A stretch of DNA of 62,908 bases from WHTX01 sp038255145 (GTDB taxonomy: Bacteria; Actinomycetota; Acidimicrobiia; Acidimicrobiales; CAIXPF01), in contig JBBSLP010000032.1 in NCBI GenBank assembly GCA_038255145.1, forward strand, positions 1 to 62,908. Direction: 5' to 3'. Within the stretch, counting starts at the first letter, position 1; every line of letters starts with the position of its first letter. Positions 21,357 through 30,201 of the stretch are shown here, piece after piece. The notes beneath the pieces were generated by a model, which saw only the letters and a list, made by a program, of their open reading frames with translations, searched no databases and was not told the origin of the DNA. The position numbers were made by a program, and so were the translations under genes.

Positions 21357-23909
21357 TCAGGCCGGTTGGCCCAAGGCGCCGGCGGCCTGCAGACGGTCGA
21401 GCTCGTCGGCGTCGATGTCGAGGACCTCGGCCAGGACCTCGGCCGTGTGCTGGCCCAGCGTCGGCGCCGCGGCGCGCACGCCGTTGGGGCCCGACGTCAA
21501 GCGCCACGGCACCCCGGCGTGGATGCGCCTGCCGACGACGGGGTGCTCCAACTGCTCGAGGAACCCTCGGGCCTCGAGGTGGGGGTCCATGGCCACGTCG
21601 CGGGGGCTGAGCGAGGGGAAGGCGGCCACCCCTGCGGCCTGCAGCCGCCGGGTCACCTCCCAGCGGTCGAGCGTGGCCGTCCACGCCGTCAACCGCTCGT
21701 CCAACCGGTCCTGATCGGCCAGCCGCCCGGCCATCGTCGCCCACGCCGCATCGGCGCCCAACCCGGCGACCGAAGCCCCGCCTGCGGCGTCGGCGTCGAC
21801 CACCGCGCACAGCGCGGCCCAGTCGTCCTCCGTGGTGCAGGTGATGGCCACCCAGGCCCCGGCCTCACCGGGGTCGGCGCCGGGCACGGACGTGGAGGGA
21901 TCGGGTGCGCACGGGTAGCAGCCCTGCGGGGCCCAGCGGGGGTCCCGGTTGCCGGAACGTTCCAGGTCACTGCCGGTCAGTTCCCGCCACATCCAACCCT
22001 CGCCCTGACAGGCCAGCGTCGACTCCCACAGGGACACGTCGACGTGGCTGCCCTGCCCGGTGCGGTTGCGGGCGGCCAGGGCGGCGACGACCCCCCAGGC
22101 CGCGGCCATCCCCGCAGCGGGGTCGCCGAAGGCGATGCCCAGCTCGGACGGCGGCCCGTCGACGTAGCCGTGGATGTTGGCCAGCCCGGTCAGCGGCGCC
22201 GCCGTGGGCCCGTAGGCCATGTAGTCGCGCAACGGCCCCGTCTGGCCGTAGCCCGACACCGAGGCCAGCACGATCTCGGGGTGGTCACGGCGCAGCTCGT
22301 CGTAGCCCAGGCCCAGCCGTTCCAGTACCCCGGGAGCGAAGTTCTCCACCACCACGTCGCAGCGGGCGGCCAGGGCCCGGGCCACGCCCACCCCCTCGGG
22401 TGTGCCCAGGTCGAGGCTGATGCCCCGCTTGGCCTGGTTCCACTGGTTGAAGTAGCCGCTGGTGTTCAGGCTGGGCTCGACGCCGGGGGGGTGGAAGGGC
22501 AGCCGTCGACCCAGGCACGGTCGCTGCGCGCTCTCCACCTTGATGACGTCCGCCCCCAGGTGGGCCAGCTGCAGGGCGGCGAACGGCCCCGCCCACACCC
22601 AGGTCAGGTCGAGCACCCGCACCCCCTCGAGCGGTCGGGCCGGCGGGGTGACGACCGGGTCCGGCGTGGTGGCCACCGCCGCGCCCACCGACACCGGGGC
22701 CGGCACGGGCGGCGGGGCGGCGACGGCAGCCGTACGGGGACGGAAGCCCTGGCCGCTGTGTTGGCCCAGGCGGGGGGCGGGGCCTCGGACCCCCCAACCC
22801 GCCAGGCCGTGGGCGGGAGGGCCGGGCTGCACCATGGGTCCGGTGACGGGGTTGTCCACCTCGACCAGCGCCCCCCGCGCCGCCAGGTGGGCCTGGCCAC
22901 CGAGCTCACCCATGGTGAGCACGGGGGCCACGCAGATGCGCCGGGCCTGGGCCGCGTGCCACACGGCGTCGACCTCCTGGGTGGCCAGCCACTCGCCGAC
23001 CAGCAGGTTGCAGACGTCGGCGTTCTCGTTGCGGGCGGCCACGCTGGCGAAGGCGTCGTCGTCGGCCCAGTCGGGGTGGCCCATGAGCTCGACCAGGCGC
23101 AGCCACTGGTCCTGTTCGGCCACCACGATGAAGGCCAGGCCGTCGCGGCACTCGAAGATGCCCCACGGGTTGAGGGTGTGCACGCCCAGGCGGTCTGCCG
23201 GCCACCCCGGGTAGGTCCAGGCCACGAAGGCGGCCTCGAGCATGGAGGCCACGTGGGCCTGGACGGACAGGTCGATGTGCTCGCCCCGCCCCGTGCGCCG
23301 GGCCCGCTCCTGGGCGGCCACCGCGGCCATGGCCGCGACCATGCCCGCCTGCATCTCGGCCTGGTGACCGGGTGGGGCCAGCGGCGGCAGGTCGGGCCGG
23401 CCCGACGAGCCCGGGCTGAGCCAGCCCCAGCCCCCGGCGTGGTTGGTGGTCACCTCCTCGGACCGCCACCCGGCGTAGGGCCCGGTCAGCCCGAAGGGGG
23501 TGATGGCGCACGTGACCAGGGCGGGATGAGCCGCGACCAGGGCCGCCGGCTCGAGCCCGGCTGCGGTCAGGCCACCAGCGGTGACGTCGTGCACCACCAC
23601 GTCGGCCTCGCCCATCAGCGCCATCCGCCGCTCGGGCTCGTCGAGCTCGCACCGCTTGCCGGCATCGAGGAACAGGTGCAGCCCGCCGCTGTCGATGTGA
23701 CCGTCGACGGAGCTGTCGACGTCCCCGGCCGGGCCCTCACCGGGACGGAACGGCCCCAGCCGGCGGGTGGCATCGCCTCCCGCCGGCTCCAGGCGGATCA
23801 CGTCGGCTCCCAGGTCGGCCAGCAGCTTGCCGGCGTGGGCCACGGCCACCCCGCCGGCCAGCTCCAGCACCCGCAGGCCGTCCAGTGCCCCCATCACGTC
23901 ACCCGACAC
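21357..23909 (-). CDS. fused double CaiB/BaiF (family III) CoA-transferase
   Basis: About 850 residues made of two family III CoA-transferase units in tandem, joined by a Pro/Val-rich linker near 400-440. Each half starts with the family opening (LDGLRVLELAGG; LEGVRVLDLTWV) and LGADVI. The C-terminal half has FGDPAAGM, with the catalytic Asp that forms the acyl anhydride in formyl-CoA transferase. The N-terminal half has QAEMQAGM there, Glu for Asp, so it is probably structural. These enzymes swap CoA between carboxylic acids. GTG 23909 is chosen for its ribosome site (GGGAGG); ATG 23894 is possible. It follows the hydantoinase B-type gene by 25 bp, in the same leftward operon. Confidence 0.9.
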   Translation of the reverse strand: MSGDVMGALDGLRVLELAGGVAVAHAGKLLADLGADVIRLEPAGGDATRRLGPFRPGEGPAGDVDSSVDGHIDSGGLHLFLDAGKRCELDEPERRMALMGEADVVVHDVTAGGLTAAGLEPAALVAAHPALVTCAITPFGLTGPYAGWRSEEVTTNHAGGWGWLSPGSSGRPDLPPLAPPGHQAEMQAGMVAAMAAVAAQERARRTGRGEHIDLSVQAHVASMLEAAFVAWTYPGWPADRLGVHTLNPWGIFECRDGLAFIVVAEQDQWLRLVELMGHPDWADDDAFASVAARNENADVCNLLVGEWLATQEVDAVWHAAQARRICVAPVLTMGELGGQAHLAARGALVEVDNPVTGPMVQPGPPAHGLAGWGVRGPAPRLGQHSGQGFRPRTAAVAAPPPVPAPVSVGAAVATTPDPVVTPPARPLEGVRVLDLTWVWAGPFAALQLAHLGADVIKVESAQRPCLGRRLPFHPPGVEPSLNTSGYFNQWNQAKRGISLDLGTPEGVGVARALAARCDVVVENFAPGVLERLGLGYDELRRDHPEIVLASVSGYGQTGPLRDYMAYGPTAAPLTGLANIHGYVDGPPSELGIAFGDPAAGMAAAWGVVAALAARNRTGQGSHVDVSLWESTLACQGEGWMWRELTGSDLERSGNRDPRWAPQGCYPCAPDPSTSVPGADPGEAGAWVAITCTTEDDWAALCAVVDADAAGGASVAGLGADAAWATMAGRLADQDRLDERLTAWTATLDRWEVTRRLQAAGVAAFPSLSPRDVAMDPHLEARGFLEQLEHPVVGRRIHAGVPWRLTSGPNGVRAAAPTLGQHTAEVLAEVLDIDADELDRLQAAGALGQPA

Positions 23910-23934
23910 GGCGTCCTCCCACTGGCGTGTGCCC

Positions 23935-25884
23935 TCAGCCCTTCTGGTGCCCGGCCCGCAGCTGCGCCGTGGCCTCGTCGTCGATGCGCAGGCCCTCGGG
24001 ATCCCAGCGGGGATCGCCGACCACGACCACGCCGTAGTCGCGGGCTGCGGCCTCGATGGTGACGTACTCGTCGCGCACGTCCCGCAGCACCCGCTCGGGC
24101 TCGCGGTCGTAGGCGTCCCCCCACCCTCCACCCCCGTTGGTCAGGTAGCGGAAGATGGTGTTGGGGGCGGTCTGCCACTTGGGCACCCGGGCGAAGTACT
24201 GGTACGGCGCTTCGGGATCGGGCACCTGGGTCACGGGGTCGAGGCGGCCGGCCACGGGCACGGCCGGCGCGTAGGCCCCGGGTTCGGTGCCCAGCAGCTG
24301 GGCCTGGCCGTCGGGAGCCACGGCATCGGGCTCGAACACCCACACGCCACCGATGCGGCCGTCACCACCACCGTAGGTCCCGAAGCCCGAGGCCCGCTTC
24401 AGGTGCAGGGGCATGGCGAAGTGCTGCACGTCGTCCAGCCACAACGTGTCCTTGAGGATGCCGGCGCCGCCGCGGTGGTAGCCGGCCCCGGCCGTGTCGG
24501 TGGTGATCTCCTTGCGGGCCACGACCACGGGGTAGTCGGCCTCGATGGCCTCCGTGGCGGGGTCGATGTTGTTGGCCATGTAGACGACGGTGTAGCTGTC
24601 GGCGTCGCCGGCCTTGGTCGCCGCCCACGGGCCGTGCTCGCCGCCGCATTGGGCCATGGACACCCACGGGGTGCCGTCGGCCTTGACGCCGTTGGCGTTG
24701 TGGATGCCGAGGGAGGTGGTGTCCCCACCTACGGCGTCGACGCCCAGGGCCGGGGCCAGGGCCCGGAAGATGGCCTGGAGCACGGCGTTGGACGATTCCC
24801 AGTACAGGAAGATGGGACCGTCGGGGGGTAGGGCCGAGAAGAACGTGCCCTCGGGCAGCACGATGTCCATGGGTCGGAACGCGCCCGACGTGAACGGTGA
24901 CCCCGGGTCGAACAGGTACTTGAAGGCGATGGCCACCGCCGTCTTCGTGTCCAGCCAGCCGGCGTTGATCGACGTGCGGGCCTGGCGGGAGCTGCCACTG
25001 AAGTCGACCTCGGCCCGGGCCCCCCGCACCTTCACCACGACCTTGACCGTGTACTCCTCGTCGTCGGCCACGCCGTCGCAGTCGATGGTGGCCTCGCCCA
25101 CGTAGTCCCCGTCGGGGAACTCGGCCAGGCGACCGGACATGGTCTCGGCCAACACGTCACAGGCATAGGTCATCGACCCGTGCACGGCGCCCAGGCCGTA
25201 GCGCTCGATGCTCTCGTGCAGCAGCCGTTCGCCCAGCTTCAGGTTCTCGAAGATGGTCTTGATGTCGGGCATGACCACGGCGCCGAAGCGGGTGTTGTCG
25301 AAGATGAGGTTCCACGCCTCCTTCACCGGCTTGTCGTCGCGGTAGAGGAGCATGGGCCCGAGGACGAGGCCGTTCTCGTAGACGTTCAGCTTGGTGCCGG
25401 CGAACCCGGCGGGGACCACGCCGCCCATGTCGAGCATGTGGGCCTGCAGGTTCACGAAGGCCACCAGCTCGCCCTCGTGGAACACGGGCCGGCAGAAGAG
25501 CACGTCGTTGACGTGGGTGCCGCTGCGGTAGGGGTCGTTGCAGATGACGACGTCGCCCTCGCGCAGCTCGGACACGCCGAACTCCTCGACCGTGTTGCGC
25601 ACGGCGTCGGTCATGGTGCCGATGAACAGCACCAGGCTGTTGGACACCGCAGGCATGGCGTAATCGAGCTGGGGCGGGGCCGAGATGGTGGCGGCGAAGT
25701 CGTACCAGTCCCGCAGGATGACCGAGAACGCGCTCTGCAGCAGGTCGGTGCACATGTGCTGCACCGTGTAGCGGTAGCGGCTGGCCAGCACGGTGGCCGT
25801 GAAGCGGTCACAGCCGTAGCGGCTCTCGAAGATCTCGTCGTCGAGCTCCTTGAGCCCGACCTGGGTGCCCTCGGTGACCGTCAT
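23935..25884 (-). CDS. hydantoinase B/oxoprolinase-type subunit (acetone carboxylase-like)
   Basis: A 649-residue HyuB-type protein, partner of the HyuA-type subunit encoded upstream with a 4-bp ATGA overlap. Typical segments are FIGTMTDAVRNTVEEFG, GDVVICNDPYRSGTHVNDV, RDDKPVKEAW and, near the C-terminus, LTNGGGGWGDAYDREPERV. HyuA/HyuB complexes use ATP to open cyclic amides (hydantoin, oxoproline) or carboxylate ketones. With a zinc-ribbon partner upstream, an acetone/acetophenone-carboxylase-like role is as likely as hydantoin hydrolysis. Substrate not readable. ATG start at 25884. Confidence 0.9.
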   Translation of the reverse strand: MTVTEGTQVGLKELDDEIFESRYGCDRFTATVLASRYRYTVQHMCTDLLQSAFSVILRDWYDFAATISAPPQLDYAMPAVSNSLVLFIGTMTDAVRNTVEEFGVSELREGDVVICNDPYRSGTHVNDVLFCRPVFHEGELVAFVNLQAHMLDMGGVVPAGFAGTKLNVYENGLVLGPMLLYRDDKPVKEAWNLIFDNTRFGAVVMPDIKTIFENLKLGERLLHESIERYGLGAVHGSMTYACDVLAETMSGRLAEFPDGDYVGEATIDCDGVADDEEYTVKVVVKVRGARAEVDFSGSSRQARTSINAGWLDTKTAVAIAFKYLFDPGSPFTSGAFRPMDIVLPEGTFFSALPPDGPIFLYWESSNAVLQAIFRALAPALGVDAVGGDTTSLGIHNANGVKADGTPWVSMAQCGGEHGPWAATKAGDADSYTVVYMANNIDPATEAIEADYPVVVARKEITTDTAGAGYHRGGAGILKDTLWLDDVQHFAMPLHLKRASGFGTYGGGDGRIGGVWVFEPDAVAPDGQAQLLGTEPGAYAPAVPVAGRLDPVTQVPDPEAPYQYFARVPKWQTAPNTIFRYLTNGGGGWGDAYDREPERVLRDVRDEYVTIEAAARDYGVVVVGDPRWDPEGLRIDDEATAQLRAGHQKG

Positions 25885-27950
25885 CGCTGCCCCCCGTTGG
25901 TGGACGCCGTGCTGGAAGAAGTAGTGGTCCGCTCGATGATCAGCTCGCCCAACGAGCCGACGATGGCCACCTGCCCCGCGGGCAGGTGGGTGGTGGACAG
26001 GGCCTCGCGGATGATGGCCGGTCCTACGACGCGCTGGCCGGCCAGCAGCGATTCACGCTGGAACTCGCCGCACTCGGTGTCGGCCCCGCCCAGGTAGCGC
26101 AGGGTGACCAGGCGGCTGGGCTTCGGTTCGACGTCGCCGCCGGGCTCGAGGGTGGGGTAGGTCACCTTCTCGGTGGGCACGGCCACCTGCACCCGGTAGG
26201 TGATGCCCTGGACGGGGAAGCCGTCGAAGCGGTTGCCGAAGCGCTTCTCGTACACCTGGTGGAAGTTCTCGATGATCTCGGGGATCTGGGCGCCGGTGAT
26301 GGTCCCCTCGGGCACGGGCACGAAGGGGGTCTCCCACGTCTGGCCCACGAGGCAGGCGTCGAGGGTGCGGGTGATGCGCACATCGGCCCGGTCCGAGCCG
26401 ATGCGGGCCAGCAGCCCGTCCTCCATGGCCCGGAACACCTCGTCGACCCGTTCGGCCGTGTCGTCACCCAGCACCACGTAGGCACTGCGGTTGTCCGAGT
26501 ACACCAGGTCCGAGCTCAGCAGGCCCAGGGCCGAGAACAGCCCGGGGTGGGGAGGCACGATGACCCGACGGGCGTGGACCACGTCGAGGATGGCGGGCAG
26601 GAGCATGGGCCCGGCTGCCCCGTAGGCCACCAGGCTGTAGTCACGGGGGTCGAGACCGTGGCGGATGGCGATGTCGACGACGCCCTCGGCGATGTTGTTG
26701 AGCGTCATCCGGTAGGCGTAGTCGACCCGTTCCCCCAGGTCGAAGGGGGAGTCGAGGCCCTCGAAAGCGGCCCGGGACAGGTCGGCATCGAGCGGCATGC
26801 CCCCACCGAGGAAGGCGGCGGGGTCGAGGATGCCGATGAGGACGCAGGCGTCGGTGACGGTGGGCTGGGTGCCGCCCTTTCCGTAGCACGCCGGCCCCGG
26901 GTCGGCGCCGGCCGAGCCCGGACCCACGGTGATCTCCCCGGCCTCGTTGATGGCGATGAGGCTCCCGCCTCCGGCCCCCAGGCTGACCACCTCGTTGGAC
27001 AACGAGTTGATGATCAGGTCGTGCTCGAGCTCGAAGGTGGTGTTGACGAACGGCGCGCCGTCGGACACCACGCTGATGTCGCACGACGTGCCGCCCACGT
27101 CGCAGCACAGCAGTTCGCCATCACCGATGAGCGAACCGAGGTGGGCGCAGGAGACCGTGCCCGCGGCGGGCCCGGAGAACACCAGGCGGAAGGGGTGCTC
27201 GAGGGCGTAGTCCGAGGACATGAGCATGGCGGCCGAGTCGGCGAAGTTGACGTCGCCCTCGAAGCCGACGCCCCGCAGGCCGTCGATGAGCTCGTCGGTG
27301 TACTTGGAGTAGATGAGCTTCATGAACACGTCGACGACCGTGGTCGACGCCCGGGCGTACTCCTTGGCTAGGGGGGACACCTCGGAGGAGATGGAGCAGG
27401 GCAGTTCGGGTCCCAGCACCTCGGCCACGAGCTGGCGCACCCGCACCTCGTGGCTGGCGTCGACGTAGGCGTTGATGAGGCAGACGGCGATGCCGTCGAC
27501 CTGGCAGCGGGCCAGGACCTCGAGCTCGGCCCGGACCTGCGCCTCGTCGAGCTGGATCAGGGTGGAGCCGTCGGCCAGCTTGCGCTCGCGCACCTCACGG
27601 CGCAGGTAGCGGGGGACGAGGGGACGGGCGGCGTCGCCGAAGGAGCGGCGCCAGTGGGGGTCGGTCTGGGCCTCGAGGGGGCGCCACGTGCGGCCGAAGT
27701 CGAGGATGTCGCGGTGGCCCTCGGTGGCCAGGAAGGCCACCTTGGGCAGGCGCCGGGTGATGACGCTGTTGAGGCCCACGGTGCTGGCGTGGTTGAAGGT
27801 GGACTTGCCGGCCCCGCCCAGCACGCGGACCCCCTCGATGACCGAGACCTCGGGGTGGGCCCGGTCGCTGGGGACCTTGGTGACCTGGATGCGACCGTCC
27901 TCGATGCCCACCACGTCGGTGAACGTGCCGCCTACGTCTACGCCGAGCAT
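25881..27950 (-). CDS. hydantoinase A/oxoprolinase-type ATP-binding subunit
   Basis: A 689-residue HyuA-type protein of the ASKHA ATPase fold. The N-terminal phosphate loop is LGVDVGGTFTDVV. Later signatures are CDVGGTSCDISVV and GPGSAGADPGPACYGKGG, followed by TVTDACVLIG. It supplies ATP-driven carbonyl activation to the HyuB-type subunit. It lacks the long C-terminal HyuB fusion of 5-oxoprolinase. The start ATG 27950 is 46 bp downstream of the zinc-ribbon gene, and its end overlaps the HyuB-type start, so the three are co-transcribed. Confidence 0.92.
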   Translation of the reverse strand: MLGVDVGGTFTDVVGIEDGRIQVTKVPSDRAHPEVSVIEGVRVLGGAGKSTFNHASTVGLNSVITRRLPKVAFLATEGHRDILDFGRTWRPLEAQTDPHWRRSFGDAARPLVPRYLRREVRERKLADGSTLIQLDEAQVRAELEVLARCQVDGIAVCLINAYVDASHEVRVRQLVAEVLGPELPCSISSEVSPLAKEYARASTTVVDVFMKLIYSKYTDELIDGLRGVGFEGDVNFADSAAMLMSSDYALEHPFRLVFSGPAAGTVSCAHLGSLIGDGELLCCDVGGTSCDISVVSDGAPFVNTTFELEHDLIINSLSNEVVSLGAGGGSLIAINEAGEITVGPGSAGADPGPACYGKGGTQPTVTDACVLIGILDPAAFLGGGMPLDADLSRAAFEGLDSPFDLGERVDYAYRMTLNNIAEGVVDIAIRHGLDPRDYSLVAYGAAGPMLLPAILDVVHARRVIVPPHPGLFSALGLLSSDLVYSDNRSAYVVLGDDTAERVDEVFRAMEDGLLARIGSDRADVRITRTLDACLVGQTWETPFVPVPEGTITGAQIPEIIENFHQVYEKRFGNRFDGFPVQGITYRVQVAVPTEKVTYPTLEPGGDVEPKPSRLVTLRYLGGADTECGEFQRESLLAGQRVVGPAIIREALSTTHLPAGQVAIVGSLGELIIERTTTSSSTASTNGGQR

Positions 27951-27996
27951 GTGTGACCCCCCTGTGTCCTGTCTCGCACTGTCCTGTTCTTCACCG

Positions 27997-28230
27997 CTAC
28001 AGCTGGTCCGAGAGCAGCGTGATGGACCCCATGGCGCCGGCTTTGTGGCGCGACAGGGAGAACAGGCAGTCCTGGCACTTCACGACGTCGACCCAGCCTT
28101 CTTCCCCCACGACGGGGTAGCTGGCCACCGACGAGCTGCCGCATTCCGGGCAGGCCTCGTCCACCGGTGTGCGCTCGACGCTGAGCGTGAGCGCGCCGGG
28201 GCGCGGAAACTGGTGCATGTCGACCCCCAT
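27997..28230 (-). CDS. small zinc-ribbon protein, acetone-carboxylase-gamma-like
   Basis: About 77 residues, with a four-cysteine zinc ribbon (CPECG and, 26 residues later, CQDC). It lies at the head of the HyuA-HyuB-CoA-transferase operon. Small cysteine-rich subunits accompany acetone-type carboxylases, so it may be a third subunit; I infer this from position and cysteines, not clear homology. Two ATG starts, 28230 and 28218, are possible. A hairpin CCCACC/GGTGGG (28243-28259) in the leader covers the ribosome site and could affect translation. Confidence 0.7.
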   Translation of the reverse strand: MGVDMHQFPRPGALTLSVERTPVDEACPECGSSSVASYPVVGEEGWVDVVKCQDCLFSLSRHKAGAMGSITLLSDQL

Positions 28231-28502
28231 CGATTGCCTACACCCACCTCGAGGGTGGGCCTTCCCCTGCATCCGATCGGACAGCCCCGTCCGGGGAGGA
28301 GGTGCCCGCCGGCGACCCTAGCCCCAGGGTCGGGACGGGTGCGCGTTCGTGACCCAAGTCGGGACACGGCGGGGGGTGCACGGCCTCTGTTGCGGCCGTG
28401 TCGGCCCGGGCGTCTGCGTGGTCGTGCTGGTGGGCGCCGTCCTGGGCCGCCGTCCGCCCCCGACCCCTCCGCGCCCTGCCCTTATCGCCGCGTCTGCTGG
28501 CG

Positions 28503-28840
28503 ACACCACCTGGACCGGACGCATGAGCCCACCGTGGCGGTAGGTGCAGGCGTTCAGATGCCTGCCTCCAGCCAGGCCCCCGCCCTCGTCCGCGACGAGT
28601 CGGTCGAACTGAACCCATGAGCCCGTCGGGGAGACGGGTGGACGCGTTCGGTTGCGTGGTGCCCAGGCCGGCCAGGCCGGCAACGCTCGGCGATCGGGCC
28701 GACGCGCTCCGATCGGGCCAACGCCCGGTGATCGGGGCAGCACGCGGTGATCGGGGCAGCACGCGGCGATCGGGACAACGGGCCAGGTCAGCGGCCATCT
28801 GCGTTCGAGCGAATCGATGTCGATTCGCCTGAACGGGTCC
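28503..28840 (-). repeat. composite intergenic repeat, copy 2
   Basis: Read on the minus strand, this stretch carries the same ordered modules as 21028-21325. These are an imperfect 34-bp palindrome (28802-28835, core GAATCGATGTCGATTC), CCGCTGACCTGGCCC, a hairpin CCCGTC/GACGGG (28622-28638 on plus), GAGGGCGGGGGCCTGG, and a final hairpin region next to CATGCGTCCGG. Between palindrome and hairpin it contains the 19-bp tandem array 28692-28786, absent from copy 1. It fills most of the 740-bp gap between the divergent zinc-ribbon and MFS genes; the rest (28231-28502, 28841-28969) shows no gene. Confidence 0.6.
28692..28786. repeat. five exact-length 19-bp tandem repeats
   Basis: Five units of exactly 19 bp start at 28692, 28711, 28730, 28749 and 28768, each opening with GATCGGG. 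Units 3 and 4 (GATCGGGGCAGCACGCGGT and the same ending in C) are nearly identical; the others diverge in the middle. A degraded unit may precede the array at 28673. It is a variable-number-type repeat inside the composite element. Confidence 0.85.
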
Positions 28841-28969
28841 CGGCGCAGACGCCCCACCGGTCCGGGAATGGGTGGAATCTCCCCGTAGGTCGCCACACAC
28901 GACTGATCGTCTGGCGGGGTCGCCGCCGGCGGTCTCGGCCCGGTCTGACCGTGCGTGCGATGATGCGGC

Positions 28970-30193
28970 GTGGGTGCCCCTGCGGTGACTGAGGACACAG
29001 CTCCAGTGCGAAGGGGTGACGCCGCCGTGGTCATCCTGGCCCTGGTGGCTGCGGCCACGGGGGTGGGCCAGGGCTTCGGTCGCTTCGTGTTCCCCGCCCT
29101 GCTGCCGGCCATGCGGGCCGATGTCGTCGGCTCCTACGGCGGGGCCGGCTTCCTGGGCACGGCCAACGTCTTCGCCTACCTGGTGGGGGCGCTGGTGGCC
29201 ATGGTGCTCTCGCTGCGCATCCGCCCGGCCACCCTGCTCAAGGGCGGGCTGGCCCTGTCGACCACGGGCATGTTCGTGCTGGCCACCGCCCACGGCCTGC
29301 CCCAGTTGTCGGTGGGCATGCTGCTGACCGGCTTCGGCGGTGCCGCCATCTGGGTGCCGGCACCGGGCATGGTCGGTGCCGCCTTCCCCGCCCACCGCCG
29401 GGGCTTCGCCATCGGCGTGACCGGCGCCGGGATCGGCGTGTGCCTGGTCATCGGCAGCCAGCTGGCCCGCTACTCGCCGCAGTGGTGGGGGCCCCACGGC
29501 TGGCGCTGGGTGTGGGCCATCCTCGGCCTGATCGCCGTCGTGGCCCTGGTGGCCAACCTCGTCCTGCTCCACCCGCCGCCCGCACCCCCCGCCGCCGCCC
29601 CCCGGCTGTCGGCCCTGACCGACATCTCCGGCTGGCTGCCCTACACCGCGGGCTACTTCCTCTTCGGCTTCGGCTACATCGTCACCGTCAGCTACACGGT
29701 GGCCTCGCTGCGCGACGGGGCCGGGTTCAGCGCCGCCCACGCCGCCAACGTGTACGCCCTGCTCGGTGTGGGGACCGTCTTCGGCGGCCTGACCCTGGGC
29801 CGGTTGTCGGACCGCATCGGCCGTCGGGCCACCATCGTCGTGGGCTACGCGGCCTGCGCCGTGTGCCCCCTGCTGCTGTTCACCGGCACCGAGCCCTGGG
29901 TGGCCCTGGCCGGGCTGGCCTTCGGGGTGGTGTTCTCGGGCTCCGTGTCCGTCGTGGCCGCCTACCTGGCCGACGTGGCCCCGCCCGGCGAGTTCGGCCC
30001 CGCCTTCGGTGCCGCCACCGTGGCCTTCAGCCTGGCCCAGGCGGCCGGGCCCCAGGTCGGCGGCGTCCTCGTCGACCACACCGGCGGCTTCGGCACCACC
30101 TTCGTCGTCTCCGCCGCCGCCCTGGCCGGGGCCGCCCTGGTCTCCCTGGGCATGCCCCGCCACGTGGCCACCCCGACCGACCCCGGCGCCTGA
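28970..30193 (+). CDS. MFS transporter, YbfB/YjiJ-like
   Basis: A 12-helix major facilitator of about 407 residues. The opening GVGQGFGRFVFPALLPAMR is characteristic of the YbfB/YjiJ (MFS_4) group. The loop motif GRLSDRIGRR lies after helix 8. A central cytoplasmic loop with a Pro/Ala run separates the halves. Substrate is unknown; relatives are putative sugar or drug exporters. The GTG at 28970 or one at 28985 may be the start. It is convergent with the DHA2 transporter gene, the stops being only 8 bp apart. Confidence 0.88.
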   Translation: MGAPAVTEDTAPVRRGDAAVVILALVAAATGVGQGFGRFVFPALLPAMRADVVGSYGGAGFLGTANVFAYLVGALVAMVLSLRIRPATLLKGGLALSTTGMFVLATAHGLPQLSVGMLLTGFGGAAIWVPAPGMVGAAFPAHRRGFAIGVTGAGIGVCLVIGSQLARYSPQWWGPHGWRWVWAILGLIAVVALVANLVLLHPPPAPPAAAPRLSALTDISGWLPYTAGYFLFGFGYIVTVSYTVASLRDGAGFSAAHAANVYALLGVGTVFGGLTLGRLSDRIGRRATIVVGYAACAVCPLLLFTGTEPWVALAGLAFGVVFSGSVSVVAAYLADVAPPGEFGPAFGAATVAFSLAQAAGPQVGGVLVDHTGGFGTTFVVSAAALAGAALVSLGMPRHVATPTDPGA

Positions 30194-30201
30194 GCGGTCG
30201 G

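Noticed and set aside
20979..24062. A 1027-codon open frame on the plus strand
   Set aside because: It runs antisense to the fused CoA-transferase, has shadow composition (Gly/Arg/His/Val-rich, no domains), and the minus-strand gene carries all recognisable motifs.
28692..28786. CRISPR-like array
   Set aside because: Units are only 19 bp, contiguous with no spacers, and no cas gene is nearby; it is a plain tandem repeat.
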